A DNA stretch of 64,000 nucleotides from an uncultured Roseburia sp. (GTDB lineage Bacteria > Bacillota > Clostridia > Lachnospirales > Lachnospiraceae). The stretch is from contig CAKRDK010000001.1 of assembly GCA_934309475.1 (NCBI GenBank), positions 186,001-250,000 on the forward strand, given 5' to 3'. Position numbers and translations under genes: made by a program. Under the pieces are notes generated by a model, which was not told where the DNA came from, ran no database searches, and saw only the letters and a program-made list of their open reading frames with translations. The first letter of the stretch is position 1. Each line of letters starts with the position of its first letter. This document shows, piece after piece, positions 34,348 through 44,847 of the stretch.

Positions 34348-36468
34348 TTACATCAATGTATTAACATCTAAGATCAGGGCAACTTCACCATCGCCTAAGA
34401 TAGTGGCTCCACTGATAATTTTGCTGTTATTAATATAATTGCCAAGAGATTTGATAACGATTTCCTGCTGTCCAATCAGATTGTCTACAACAAGTCCCGC
34501 CTGCTTATCTCCTTTATTCACAATTACAACTGTAAGTCTTTCTTCTTCCTCTTCCTTCGGTTCTACATCTAAGACATTGTCTAAACGAATCAAAGGAATT
34601 ACATTTCCACGAAGATGAATTACTTCCTGTGCCTGTACATATTTGATATCTTCTACCGGGATATCTTCAATATTCGAAATGGAACCTAATGCAATCGCAT
34701 ATTTTTCGTCGCGGATTTCTACCATCAATGCCTGAATGATTGCCAGTGTCAAAGGAAGTCTGACGGTAAAGGTTGTTCCCTCTCCAAGTTTAGTCTTAAC
34801 TTCCACATCTCCGCCTAACGCTTCGATATTTGATTTTACAACGTCAAGTCCAACACCTCGTCCGGAGATATCTGTAATCTTTTTCGCCATAGAGAAGCTC
34901 GGAAGGAATAAAAGATTTACAATCTCTTTCTGTGTCATATTCTCTGCCTGTTCTTCTGAGATAATGCCGCGTTCAATTGCTTTTAATTTTACCTTTTCAG
35001 TATCAATACCGTTACCGTCATCACCAACCTGAATGATGACATTATTTCCTTCCTGGAATGCGTTCAGGAAGATATTACCAATTTCCGGTTTCCCTCTCTC
35101 AATACGGACTGCATTCTCTTCCAGACCGTGGTCAGCAGAGTTACGCAGCAAATGCTGTAACGGATCTCCAATCTGATCTACCACCGTACGGTCAAGTTCT
35201 GTATCTTCACCGGTCATGACAAGTTCCATTTTCTTATCCAGTTTCCGGGACAAATCTCGAATCATTCGAGGGAATTTATTAACAACACTTTCAATTGGAA
35301 CCATTCGCACCTTCATCACGGATTCATGCAGGTTTGTTGTGATTCTCTCAAGGTATTCAATCTGCTCGTGAAATGTCTGGCTTTCAAAGTTGCCGCTCTC
35401 ACTTGCACTGATGGATACAAGACTGTTCTTTGCGATAATCAGCTCGGATACCTGATTCATCAAGGCATCTAACTTTTCAATATCGACACGGACCGTTCTG
35501 TTTGTAACTGGTTTCGCAACCGTCTGTTTCTTATTGTTCGCTGCCGGAGCTGCTGGTTTCTCAACCTTTGGCGCTGCCGCAGGTGCTGGCTTTTCTGCCT
35601 CTGCAGGATGTTCTTCTTCCTGTTTTGGTGTTTCCGGTTCGCCTGCTGTCTCAGTAAGATGTAAAATTGTATCGTATTTTACAAGTTCACCTTCTACTTC
35701 TTCAATCTCAGATACTGCTTTTGCTGCAGCCGCGATTTTATCAAATTCTTCTTCTGATGTCAGATAAAAGCTGAAATCAAATTCAAATTTCTCATCTTCG
35801 ATATCCTGAGAACTTGGACTGTAAATGATAATCTGTCCAAATTCTTCCACTGCTTTAAATACAAGAAATGCTCTCGCTGCTTTCAGCAGACATTCTTTCT
35901 GGATATGTACAGTGATACCATATACTTTAAGTCCTGACTCTTCTGCATTTTTGATTGCTTCACGGTCATGGTCTGTAAAGTCAATGGCAAGATATTTCTT
36001 CTTACCGTCGTTTGCATCAGAACCTGCAGTCGCTGTCTTTGCAGCTTCCGGTGCCGCTTCTTCTTTTGCAGGTGCTTCGCCATTGGCTGCCGCAATAAAG
36101 TTATTCAGCTCTTTGATAATCAGTTCGTTGTCTTCTGTTCCCTCATCGGAACTTGCTTTTACATTCTCTAAATAGCTGTCAATTGCGTCTAAGCACTTGA
36201 AAAGCAAATCAATCATGGCGCTGTCCACTTTGATTTTATCGCTTCGGACTTCCTGGAATACATTTTCCATATCATGTGTCAAATGCTGCATGCGCTTGAA
36301 TCCCATTGTTCCTGCCATACCTTTTAAGGAATGGGCAGCTCGGAATATTTCGTTAATGGTATCCTTATTCTCAGGTTCTTTTTCAAGTGTCATAATGCAG
36401 TCACTTAAAGTCTGTAAATGCTCTGATGTCTCATCAATAAAAATTTCAAGATATTGGCTTACATCCAT
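34348..36468 (-). CDS. cheA: Chemotaxis histidine kinase CheA
   Basis: A 706-residue kinase that phosphorylates CheY and CheB. The P1 Hpt domain carries the phosphorylated H46 in FRAAHSLKGMAG, P2 lies in the 160-290 region, followed by an A/P/E-rich linker. The P3 dimer region has TVRVDIEKLDALMNQVSELI; P4 has HLLRNSADHGLE and GRGVGLDVVK; the C-terminal P5 CheW-like domain follows. All expected domains are present. Directly after cheB. Confidence 0.98.
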   Translation of the reverse strand: MDVSQYLEIFIDETSEHLQTLSDCIMTLEKEPENKDTINEIFRAAHSLKGMAGTMGFKRMQHLTHDMENVFQEVRSDKIKVDSAMIDLLFKCLDAIDSYLENVKASSDEGTEDNELIIKELNNFIAAANGEAPAKEEAAPEAAKTATAGSDANDGKKKYLAIDFTDHDREAIKNAEESGLKVYGITVHIQKECLLKAARAFLVFKAVEEFGQIIIYSPSSQDIEDEKFEFDFSFYLTSEEEFDKIAAAAKAVSEIEEVEGELVKYDTILHLTETAGEPETPKQEEEHPAEAEKPAPAAAPKVEKPAAPAANNKKQTVAKPVTNRTVRVDIEKLDALMNQVSELIIAKNSLVSISASESGNFESQTFHEQIEYLERITTNLHESVMKVRMVPIESVVNKFPRMIRDLSRKLDKKMELVMTGEDTELDRTVVDQIGDPLQHLLRNSADHGLEENAVRIERGKPEIGNIFLNAFQEGNNVIIQVGDDGNGIDTEKVKLKAIERGIISEEQAENMTQKEIVNLLFLPSFSMAKKITDISGRGVGLDVVKSNIEALGGDVEVKTKLGEGTTFTVRLPLTLAIIQALMVEIRDEKYAIALGSISNIEDIPVEDIKYVQAQEVIHLRGNVIPLIRLDNVLDVEPKEEEEERLTVVIVNKGDKQAGLVVDNLIGQQEIVIKSLGNYINNSKIISGATILGDGEVALILDVNTLM

Positions 36469-36469
36469 A

Positions 36470-37549
36470 TTACTTTACCCCCACATTCTTGGTTATTGTT
36501 TGTGCAACTTCGTTTAACGGAACAACCTCGTCTACAAGACCGCTGTCTGCGATTGCTTTCGGCATTCCATATACAACACAGGTTTGTGCATTCTGGGCAA
36601 TGACATAAACAGGCTTTTTTCTGTTCAGTTCCATAATCCCCTTTGTTCCATCTGCGCCCATACCTGTTAAAACAACGCAGACAATCTGACTGTAGCCGCT
36701 TTTTGTAAGAGAATCGTACGTAATATCTGCACACGGTTTTAATCCGCCTATCGGTGGCATGTCGTTTAAAACAATCTTGTGTCCTCCGCCGGAAGCTTTT
36801 GCAACTTCCATATGCTTTCCACCCGGCGCGATGTAGACGGTTCCTTTTTTAAGCAGTTCACCATCTTCCGCTTCCTTTACGTGGATTGGACTAATTTCAT
36901 CTAAACGTTCTGCCATGGATTTTGTAAATCCTGCAGGCATATGTTGTACTAAAACCATCGGAGCATCCAGATTCTCCGGAAGATATGGAATGACACTCTG
37001 CAATGCTTTTGGTCCACCTGTGGAACATGCCAATGCAACAATCTTTCCGCCTGTACTTTCCGCGCTTCCTGTTCTTTTCGGAACGACCGGACGTTCTTCA
37101 CGTTTTTCTACATTTACCGGAGTGTTTTTCATGGAACGTACCAGACGTTCTGTCTTTAAAACTGCAGATAATACGCTCAGCAATTTTTCTTTAAATCGCT
37201 CACCTTTTGCCTCTACAATGTTAGTCGGTTTCGTTACAAAATCGACTGCACCGAGTTCCATCGCCAGTATCGTTGTCTCTGCATCTTTCGTTGTGGTTGT
37301 ACTGACCATGATTACTGTCGCTTTTATCTTGTCGTCCTGTAACTTTTTCAGTAATTCCAAGCCATCCATACGCGGCATATTAACATCTAAGACAACACCA
37401 TCATACTTTGTCGTCTTTAATCTCTCATATGCCTCCAAGCCATCCCGACAGAAATCTTTCGCCTCGAAATTACTATCTGAATTGATTATATCACAGATAA
37501 CCCTTCTCATGAGTGCAGAGTCATCAACTACCAAAACATTTTTTCTCAT
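36470..37549 (-). CDS. cheB: Chemotaxis methylesterase CheB
   Basis: Removes receptor methyl groups. An N-terminal receiver domain with the phosphorylated D55 (VVLDVNMPRMDG) is joined to an esterase domain with the catalytic serine in ACSTGGPKAL and the GMGADGTKG segment. The ATG at 37549 is chosen by family length; a GTG four codons upstream is also possible. Its partner methyltransferase CheR is not in the window, as in B. subtilis, where cheR lies elsewhere. Confidence 0.96.
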   Translation of the reverse strand: MRKNVLVVDDSALMRRVICDIINSDSNFEAKDFCRDGLEAYERLKTTKYDGVVLDVNMPRMDGLELLKKLQDDKIKATVIMVSTTTTKDAETTILAMELGAVDFVTKPTNIVEAKGERFKEKLLSVLSAVLKTERLVRSMKNTPVNVEKREERPVVPKRTGSAESTGGKIVALACSTGGPKALQSVIPYLPENLDAPMVLVQHMPAGFTKSMAERLDEISPIHVKEAEDGELLKKGTVYIAPGGKHMEVAKASGGGHKIVLNDMPPIGGLKPCADITYDSLTKSGYSQIVCVVLTGMGADGTKGIMELNRKKPVYVIAQNAQTCVVYGMPKAIADSGLVDEVVPLNEVAQTITKNVGVK

Positions 37550-37614
37550 AATTGAAAACACATCCCTTCAAAGTTCTGCAAGTTGTCGCGTCTCAGTCTT
37601 ATTGTCTGAAAATT

Positions 37615-38355
37615 CTACCTCATGCTGCGCATCCGGCGTTCCTCATCAAACACATAGCGAATGATTTCTTCCCGCACTTTGTTGTCCTTTAGAATAAACT
37701 GTACACGGTTCTCATATTTCGTCTCCTTTTCTGTGAGAACCGTCTCTGAACTGATTATTTCGCCCAACAGATAAAACTGCTTGTCCATTCTTTCCCCTAT
37801 CAATCTGACCACTACGAGTATCTTACAACCGGACAGATTTTCTTTCTTTGACACAAAACGTAGTCCACCACCACTGATGTCGACAATTGTGCCGTCTTTT
37901 TCAATTTCACGGATATCCATTTCAGATCTGAGTTCATCAAAAACTTCTTCTGCCGTCTTTTGCTCCGCATCCTTCTCCGTGATATCGTAATATTTCATAT
38001 CCAGCGTACATGCCAGCCGATAATATTCACGGCGCTGGAATTTCTCCAATTGGGATCTCAATTCAACTATAAGGGAATATAAATTATCTTTCTTAAAACG
38101 TTCCTTTACGGTTCCCTCCGCACGGTAAAGTCCTCCATGTGAATAAAAGACAAATTCAAAACGCACGCCTAACGGTAGCAGAATAATTTTTCCGCCCTGG
38201 CTTGGCATCGAAATCTCTAGTTCTCCACCCTCATAGATATCGTAAACCTGACTTTTGTAAACTCTTATCTCGTCCACTTTATTTCCATTCTGGCTAATCT
38301 GCTGGATGAGCCGGATATCAATTTTATCTCCTGGTTTAATGATGTTGTTTTCCAT
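37615..38355 (-). CDS. PilZ-domain flagellar brake protein (YcgR/MotI type)
   Basis: A 246-residue protein with an N-terminal YcgR-like domain (about 1-105) and a C-terminal PilZ domain with both c-di-GMP-binding motifs: RxxxR (R109-R113 in QRREYYR) and DxSxxG (D159-G164, VDISGGGL). Bound to c-di-GMP, such proteins act on the stator or rotor to slow swimming. In B. subtilis the equivalent gene lies outside the fla/che operon; here it sits between flhG and cheB. Confidence 0.92.
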   Translation of the reverse strand: MENNIIKPGDKIDIRLIQQISQNGNKVDEIRVYKSQVYDIYEGGELEISMPSQGGKIILLPLGVRFEFVFYSHGGLYRAEGTVKERFKKDNLYSLIVELRSQLEKFQRREYYRLACTLDMKYYDITEKDAEQKTAEEVFDELRSEMDIREIEKDGTIVDISGGGLRFVSKKENLSGCKILVVVRLIGERMDKQFYLLGEIISSETVLTEKETKYENRVQFILKDNKVREEIIRYVFDEERRMRSMR

Positions 38356-38369
38356 ATTTCCTCAACTCC

Positions 38370-39248
38370 TTAACTTCTGCGAGCGATAAAATAGGAAAAT
38401 AACTGTGCAACTCCCCATTTCATCCGCACCTCTTTATGCTCATGATGAATCAAATTAGATGCTAACACTTCAAAAGATTTTGCTGACTTTGAATTCGGAG
38501 CACTCATCGACACAATTTTCTGCTGTCTGACTGCCATCTCTAGTTCACTATCCTGTGGAATCATCCCAAGATATTCGATGTCTCCCTGTAAAAACTGGAG
38601 TACCACCGACTCTAATTTTTTAAAAACTGCCTGCGCTTCTTCTAAGGAAGACGCCTTATTGGCTACAATTTTTAACTGTGTTTCATCCTTTTTGAAATTC
38701 GGATTCGCATATAACACTTTTAACAGAGAATAGGCATCTGTCAGAGAACTCGGATCCGGTGTCGTGACTACTAACACTTCCGGACTTGCCAGGACGAATT
38801 CTAATACACTGTCCGAAATTCCGGCTCCCGTATCTACGATAATAACATCCGCCAAATCATTCAGCTCATTCAGGCACTTGATGAGATATACAATCTGTCC
38901 CTTGGTCAGATTCTCCATGCCGGAGATTCCAGAACCTCCGGAAATAAATCCAATTTCCATCGGTCCTTCCGTAATGATATCGCGGATTGTCTTCTCTCCA
39001 TAAATCAGGTCACTCAGATTAAATTTTGGAATTGCGCCAAACATAACCTCCACGTTTGCCAGACCAAAATCTGCATCAAAAATAATAACACGCATCCCCA
39101 TCTTACGAAACTGAACAGCTAAATTCACTGCTGTATTCGATTTACCGACACCGCCTTTTCCACTTGTAATTGTGATAATTCTAGCATTCGGCTTAGCTTC
39201 CAGATTCTGCTTTTTAATTACATTGCGCAAAGCTTCTGCCTGATCCAT
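38370..39248 (-). CDS. flhG: Flagellar number regulator FlhG (MinD-like ATPase)
   Basis: Controls flagellar number and position together with FlhF. The N-terminus DQAEALR (residues 2-8) is the FlhF-activating motif, followed by the deviant Walker A SGKGGVGKS (about 29-37), the VDTGAGIS switch region and a C-terminal amphipathic membrane-targeting tail. It follows flhF by 34 bp. Confidence 0.95.
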   Translation of the reverse strand: MDQAEALRNVIKKQNLEAKPNARIITITSGKGGVGKSNTAVNLAVQFRKMGMRVIIFDADFGLANVEVMFGAIPKFNLSDLIYGEKTIRDIITEGPMEIGFISGGSGISGMENLTKGQIVYLIKCLNELNDLADVIIVDTGAGISDSVLEFVLASPEVLVVTTPDPSSLTDAYSLLKVLYANPNFKKDETQLKIVANKASSLEEAQAVFKKLESVVLQFLQGDIEYLGMIPQDSELEMAVRQQKIVSMSAPNSKSAKSFEVLASNLIHHEHKEVRMKWGVAQLFSYFIARRS

Positions 39249-39282
39249 AAAGTAACCTTACCTTTCTAAAACAGTTCTGTTC

Positions 39283-40548
39283 TTATTTTCTTCCACTCAA
39301 AAGTTTCTTTACAATTTTTTGTGTGTTAAAAATCTCAATATCATCCGGTACATTCTGTCCAATTGCCACATAAGAAAGCGGTGCATCCGAATATAACTTT
39401 ATATTCATAATATTTCCATAGCAGGTTGTCTCATCCAGCTTCGTAAATACAAGTTTATACTCTGCAATCTGCTTATAAATATCCACGATGTCCAAAAGAT
39501 CTCTGTATTTTGTGGTCGCACTTAATACAAGATATACTTCCTTCTGATAAGAAGCATCCAGACCTGCAATCAGATTCTTCATGTCCTCACATTGTTTTGC
39601 ATTTTTGTGGGAGAATCCGGCTGTGTCGACAAACACCAAATCATAATTTGAAACCTTCGAAACCATCTCATTTAAATCATTTGCGGAATAAATAATATTC
39701 ATCGGTGCATCTAAAATGTTCGCATAGGTACGGAGCTGCTCTGTCGCTGCAATCCTGTAGGTATCTGCCGATAAGAACGCTACATTTTTACCATGTTCTA
39801 CTTTATATTTTGATGCAATTTTTGCAATCGTGGTTGTCTTTCCCACTCCTGTCGGTCCGATAAAGAAAATAACTCTCGGTTTTTTGCCGTTTGTCTCGAT
39901 TGTGCTAGGCTGTCCTAATTTCAGAATCATCTTCTGATAAACGGAAGATAAAATGTAATCCACACTATTTCCGCTATGCATCACTTTCTCAATCTCGTCC
40001 ATAATCTGGTTTACATATTTTTCATCAACTTCATTATCAAGAAGTGTTCGATACAACATCTTAATAAACCCAAAGCCTTCTGATCCAGCCTGTGATGCTT
40101 CTTCCTTTATCTCCTTCTTCTCTGCTTTTTCTTCAACACCTAACTGCTTTTCCAGGATATTTGACAAACTCGCAAGGCGCTCCTCTAACCCGATGTTCGC
40201 CTGTTCACGCTGTGTCATGGTTCTCTCCGGCATTACAGATTTCACTTCCCTTTTCTCAGGCATCTCAACTTTTTCACGCTGTACCTGTGGAATCTTAATC
40301 TGCTCATCCGCAGCTAAATTAATGCTGTCTGCCGGTTTCTGCGGGGCATTGTTTGTCATTGCACTGCTGAACTGTTCCTTTTCCTCAACAGCCGCTGTCA
40401 CTTCATACGTAGAATCCTTAAACACTTTCAGCATTCCTTTCGGTTTAATCTCCTTTACGTTCATGACTACCGCATTAACACCAAGCTCACTTTTCGCTTT
40501 CGCAATCGCTTCTTCTTTTGTCTTTCCCTGGAATTTCTTTATCGTCAT
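39283..40548 (-). CDS. flhF: Flagellar SRP-type GTPase FlhF
   Basis: A 421-residue GTPase that marks sites of new flagella. A basic N-terminal part (B domain), a long Q/E/P-rich linker (about 60-150), then the N and G domains with Walker A GPTGVGKTTT (231-240), the VFVDTAGFS switch region and TKLDET. It overlaps the end of flhA by one base (TAATG), a sign of coupling. Confidence 0.96.
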   Translation of the reverse strand: MTIKKFQGKTKEEAIAKAKSELGVNAVVMNVKEIKPKGMLKVFKDSTYEVTAAVEEKEQFSSAMTNNAPQKPADSINLAADEQIKIPQVQREKVEMPEKREVKSVMPERTMTQREQANIGLEERLASLSNILEKQLGVEEKAEKKEIKEEASQAGSEGFGFIKMLYRTLLDNEVDEKYVNQIMDEIEKVMHSGNSVDYILSSVYQKMILKLGQPSTIETNGKKPRVIFFIGPTGVGKTTTIAKIASKYKVEHGKNVAFLSADTYRIAATEQLRTYANILDAPMNIIYSANDLNEMVSKVSNYDLVFVDTAGFSHKNAKQCEDMKNLIAGLDASYQKEVYLVLSATTKYRDLLDIVDIYKQIAEYKLVFTKLDETTCYGNIMNIKLYSDAPLSYVAIGQNVPDDIEIFNTQKIVKKLLSGRK

Positions 40549-42581
40549 TATACTGTCACCATCCCTACTGATTGTAATTCGATATTGGAGTCAACTTCAT
40601 TGTAGGATACCACAATCAAGTCTTTAAAATAATCTTCTGTCATCTTCTTGAAATACATTCGCACAATTGGAGATGTGATTACAATTGCACTCTTACCCAT
40701 ATTTTCGAGTTTTGCAACTTCCTTTTCTAAGGAATCCATAATCGCCTTTGTCTTTTCCGGATCTAAGGTCAAATATGCACCCTGCTCTGTCTGTTTTACA
40801 GATGCCATGATTTCCTGCTCTACTTTCGGGTCTAATGTAACAACGCTTGTCGTCTCATTAGCCGGGAAATATTTGTTTGAGATAGCACGTTTCAGACTCT
40901 GTCTTACATACTCGGTCAGAACATCTGTATCTCTTGTTGTCGCTGCATGGTCTGCCAATGTTTCAAAAATCGTCAGCAAATCACGGATTGAAATTCCTTC
41001 ACGCAACAGATTCTGCAATACTTTCTGAATCTCGCCAAGTCCTAACAACTTTGGCACTAATTCATCTACAAGTGCAGAATTGTTCTCTTTCAGATTGTCA
41101 ACCAGATTCTTAACATCCTGTCTGGTGAGCAATTCGTCAATATGCTGACGGATTACTTCTGTCAAATGTGTTGCAATGATAGACGGTGGATCTACTACAG
41201 TATATCCAAGGCTTTCTGCCCTCTCTCTCTGTCCTTCCGTAATCCAGATAGCCGGCAGGTGGAACGATGGCTCAAACGTAGGAATACCTGTGATTTCTTC
41301 CTCCACATACCCCGGATTCATTGCCATATAATGGTCAAAAAGGATTTCACCTTCTGTTACCTGTGTTCCCTTAATCTTGATAATATACTGGTTTGGATTC
41401 AACTGAATGTTATCACGCAGACGGATAATTGGAACGACAGTTCCTAATTCCAACGCAATCTGTCTTCGAATCATAACAACCCGGTCTAACAGGTCTCCAC
41501 CCTGATTTACATCAGCCAGTGGAATAATACCATATCCAAACTCCAGTTCGATTGGGTCAACCTGCAACAGGGATACCACATTTTCCGGCTTGCGGATTTC
41601 TTCTGCTTCCTCCTCTGCGTTGTTGACTTCCTCTTCAATGTTCTCAATCGCAATATTCTTTGCAATCATTCTTCCGGATACAATAAAGACAATACCGAGT
41701 GCTACAAACAGATACCATTTCAATGGGGTTGCAATTCCAAGGAATATCAGAGATGCACCTACCAGATAAAGTACCTTAGGAATACCAAAAAGCTGTTTTA
41801 CAAGTACAGTACCAAAATCTGCTTCCTTCGATGCCTTTGTTACCAGAATACCGGTTGACAAAGAGATTAACAGCGATGGAATCTGGGAACAAAGTCCATC
41901 ACCGATGGTAAGAATACCATATCTCTGGATTGCATCTGCAAAGGCCATATCCTGACGCATCATTCCAATAATCGTTCCACCAATGAGGTTGATAAATGTA
42001 ATAATCAATCCGGAAACTGCATCTCCCTTTACATACTTTGTTGCACCATCCATGGAACCAAAGAAACCAGATTCCTCTTGAATCTTATTACGTCTCTCTC
42101 TCGCCTCACGCTCCGTGATGGCTCCGGTATTCAAATCGGCATCAATTGCCATCTGTTTACCAGGCATTGCATCCAAAGTAAATCGTGCCGTTACCTCTGC
42201 AACTCGCTCAGAACCTTTATTAATTACAACGAACTGAATAATGATAAGAATGATAAACACGATGACTCCGATGACCAAATCGCCACCACCAACGAAATTA
42301 CCAAATGTCTCGACAACGTTTCCCGGACTACCGGTTGATAAAATCAGACGTGTAGAAGAAACGTTTAATGAAATTCGAAAGATTGTTGTAAACAAAAGTA
42401 ATGTCGGGAAAAATGACATATCCAGAACTTCTTTCACAAACAACGTATTGAATAAAATAATCAGTGCAAACGAAATATTTATCGCAAGCATAACATCTAG
42501 TAAAGTGGAACTAATTGGGACAATAAAAAATATAACAGCGGCAAGTAAATACAATGCAACGCCAATATCCGCTTTCTTCAT
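40548..42581 (-). CDS. flhA: Flagellar export apparatus protein FlhA
   Basis: A 677-residue core of the type III export gate. The N-terminal half has about eight membrane helices with the FHIPEP-family motif (FTLDAMPGKQMAIDADLN) in the cytoplasmic loop. The C-terminal half (about 340-677) is the cytosolic ring that binds chaperones and FliI/FliJ. The first gene after flhB, 16 bp away. Confidence 0.97.
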   Translation of the reverse strand: MKKADIGVALYLLAAVIFFIVPISSTLLDVMLAINISFALIILFNTLFVKEVLDMSFFPTLLLFTTIFRISLNVSSTRLILSTGSPGNVVETFGNFVGGGDLVIGVIVFIILIIIQFVVINKGSERVAEVTARFTLDAMPGKQMAIDADLNTGAITEREARERRNKIQEESGFFGSMDGATKYVKGDAVSGLIITFINLIGGTIIGMMRQDMAFADAIQRYGILTIGDGLCSQIPSLLISLSTGILVTKASKEADFGTVLVKQLFGIPKVLYLVGASLIFLGIATPLKWYLFVALGIVFIVSGRMIAKNIAIENIEEEVNNAEEEAEEIRKPENVVSLLQVDPIELEFGYGIIPLADVNQGGDLLDRVVMIRRQIALELGTVVPIIRLRDNIQLNPNQYIIKIKGTQVTEGEILFDHYMAMNPGYVEEEITGIPTFEPSFHLPAIWITEGQRERAESLGYTVVDPPSIIATHLTEVIRQHIDELLTRQDVKNLVDNLKENNSALVDELVPKLLGLGEIQKVLQNLLREGISIRDLLTIFETLADHAATTRDTDVLTEYVRQSLKRAISNKYFPANETTSVVTLDPKVEQEIMASVKQTEQGAYLTLDPEKTKAIMDSLEKEVAKLENMGKSAIVITSPIVRMYFKKMTEDYFKDLIVVSYNEVDSNIELQSVGMVTV

Positions 42582-42597
42582 GTCATGTCCTCCTTAG

Positions 42598-43728
42598 TTA
42601 TGAATTATTTTTAAGATTGTAAACCATCGCAAGTACCTCAGCTACCGCCTGATACAACTCCGGCGGAATCTCCTGCCCAATGTCGACGTTCGCATATAAC
42701 ATACGCGCCAGTGGTTTATTCTCTACAATTTCTATATGATTTTCTTTTGCTGCCTCACGAATCTTCATGGCAAGGTAATCTTCTCCTTTTGCTAATACAA
42801 TCGGTGCCTTTGCCGTATCCGCATCATATTTGATGGCAACCGCCAAATGCGTCGGGTTCGTGATTACAACGTCCGCCTTCGGTACATCCTGCATCATTCG
42901 ACGCTGGGATGCCTCCCTCATGCGCTGCCTCTGGCGCCCCTTAATTTCCGGGTTACCTTCGGTATTTTTATATTCATCCTTTACTTCCTGCTTCGTCATC
43001 TTCATCTCTTCGTTGAACTTATGTTTCTGATAGATGAAATCTACGATGCCGATTACGAGATAGACCAGGCTGATTTTAAATCCTGCATTTATAATAATAT
43101 TACCACACAAGATGACAGCCTGCATTAAAGGAATATCATACAAAACAAATATATTATTGGCTTCCCCTTTTATGGACGAATACGCCACATAAATAATCAG
43201 TACAATCTTAATAATTGATTTCACCAGTTCAAACAGGGAATCCTTTGAAAAAATTCGTTTAAATCCATTGATTGGATTAAACTTATCCGGCTTTGGTTTC
43301 AACGGCTTTGTCGTTATCTTCCAGCCAACCTGCAATACATTCACAAGCACTGTCACCGCAAATCCAAACAGAAAAAACGGTGCGACTATCTTTGCCGATA
43401 TTCCTATCACCACATCGAAAAACGCCATAAAATTTTTCGATGTCAATCCAGCCGAATTATTTTTCACAAAATCAGGTATCGCTGTATAAATATAATCAAA
43501 TACACTGATAAAGCTGTCTCCCACATAGGATACAAATATTTTTAAGACAAGAAAAATTACAATCAAATCAACTGCTGATACCAGTTCCTTACTTTTTGCA
43601 ACTTTTCCGTCTTCTCTGGCCTCTCTTAATTTTTTTGCCGTTGCCGGCTCTGTTTTCTCGCCGCCCGGCCCATCCTTTGCAAACCATTGAAGGTTATACT
43701 CTAATTTTCTTCCATGCACCAGTTCCAA
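42598..43728 (-). CDS. flhB: Flagellar export switch protein FlhB
   Basis: Selects rod/hook or filament substrates. Four membrane helices are followed by a cytoplasmic domain with the self-cleaving NPTH motif (VITNPTHLAVAIKY, near residue 282). The 376-residue length and the N-terminal EKTEPATAKKLREAREDGKV segment are typical. Cleavage at NPTH changes export specificity in the known family. Confidence 0.97.
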   Translation of the reverse strand: MELVHGRKLEYNLQWFAKDGPGGEKTEPATAKKLREAREDGKVAKSKELVSAVDLIVIFLVLKIFVSYVGDSFISVFDYIYTAIPDFVKNNSAGLTSKNFMAFFDVVIGISAKIVAPFFLFGFAVTVLVNVLQVGWKITTKPLKPKPDKFNPINGFKRIFSKDSLFELVKSIIKIVLIIYVAYSSIKGEANNIFVLYDIPLMQAVILCGNIIINAGFKISLVYLVIGIVDFIYQKHKFNEEMKMTKQEVKDEYKNTEGNPEIKGRQRQRMREASQRRMMQDVPKADVVITNPTHLAVAIKYDADTAKAPIVLAKGEDYLAMKIREAAKENHIEIVENKPLARMLYANVDIGQEIPPELYQAVAEVLAMVYNLKNNS

Positions 43729-43755
43729 GTTAATACATTCCTTTATTAAGTCTTT

Positions 43756-44535
43756 CTAATACATTCCTTCTATAAACGAGACCATCATAGTCTTCATTTC
43801 CCTGAAAATAAAATCAGCAACACTCGGAAGTAAGATTACCGTTACAAACAAAACTAAAAAACCTACCATAACCTTCATCTGCATTCCGACTGCAAACATA
43901 TTCATCTGCGGTGCTACCTTTGCCATAATTCCCAGAATACAGTTTAATATCATAATGCATCCGAATACCGGTAAAAGAATCCGAAATGCAATTACAAACA
44001 TGTCACCCATATAGGTTGTAAACGATGCTGCAATGTGTTCCCAATCAAAATTCTGTCCATTGACAGGAATGACCTGATAGGAATCCACCACCGCACGCAA
44101 AATGTAATGGTGCATATCTGATACAACCAACAGCAGCAAAATCAGATAATTGTAAAGATTACCCGTTATTGTAACCTGCGTGTGCATGGTTGGATCAAAC
44201 TCACTTGCCATTGCGAGACCAATATCCATATCTATAATGTTTCCCGCAAATAAAATAATGGAATTACAAATATTTGCAGCCAATCCAATCAGCAGCCCTG
44301 TAATTCCCTCTCTTAAAACAATTATGGAATATCCCAGAATCCCTGTATAATCAATTCCCGTTTTGTCTACAAGTCCATAAATCATGAGTGAGACAAATAC
44401 CGATAAACCGATTTTCACTCTTGCTGGTGTATTTGACATTCCAAAAAAGGGAGCAATATATACAAAGCAGGATATTCGTACCAATATTAATAAAAATATT
44501 TCAAAATTAGCTAAAGAAAAACTATATTCAACCAT
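43756..44535 (-). CDS. fliR: Flagellar export protein FliR
   Basis: A 259-residue integral membrane protein of the export gate with about six hydrophobic helices. Recognisable by the N-terminal ARVKIGLSVF region, LREGITGLLIGLAANI, and the position fliP-fliQ-fliR-flhB. It forms the FliP-FliQ-FliR pore. Confidence 0.95.
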   Translation of the reverse strand: MVEYSFSLANFEIFLLILVRISCFVYIAPFFGMSNTPARVKIGLSVFVSLMIYGLVDKTGIDYTGILGYSIIVLREGITGLLIGLAANICNSIILFAGNIIDMDIGLAMASEFDPTMHTQVTITGNLYNYLILLLLVVSDMHHYILRAVVDSYQVIPVNGQNFDWEHIAASFTTYMGDMFVIAFRILLPVFGCIMILNCILGIMAKVAPQMNMFAVGMQMKVMVGFLVLFVTVILLPSVADFIFREMKTMMVSFIEGMY

Positions 44536-44543
44536 ACTTTATC

Positions 44544-44816
44544 CTAGCCCAGGTATACACTAAAATTTGTCCATAATTCAGTCATAAATCCAGTCATCTT
44601 ATTCAAAATCCATGCTCCAAAGAGCATCAATCCCAAGAATACAGCTATAATCTTTGGAACGAATGTCAGAGTCTGTTCCTGAATAGATGTCACCGTCTGA
44701 ATAATGCTGACAATCAAACCAACAACGAGTGAAATCAATAAAACTGGTGCCGAGCACATAATAATTGTATATATGGCTTCTCTCGCTATGTCTAATACCT
44801 GTCCCTCTGTTATCAA
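44544..44816 (-). CDS. fliQ: Flagellar export protein FliQ, probable TTG start
   Basis: A two-helix export-gate protein with ITEGQVLDIAREAIYTII at the start and GLIVSIIQTVTSIQEQTLTF. The GAGGTG ribosome site overlaps an upstream GTG, so the TTG at 44816 is the better start and gives 90 residues, matching the usual length. Next to fliP and fliR as expected. Confidence 0.93.
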   Translation of the reverse strand: MITEGQVLDIAREAIYTIIMCSAPVLLISLVVGLIVSIIQTVTSIQEQTLTFVPKIIAVFLGLMLFGAWILNKMTGFMTELWTNFSVYLG

Positions 44817-44847
44817 TCTTATCACCTCTAAATAACATTCTATTCTG

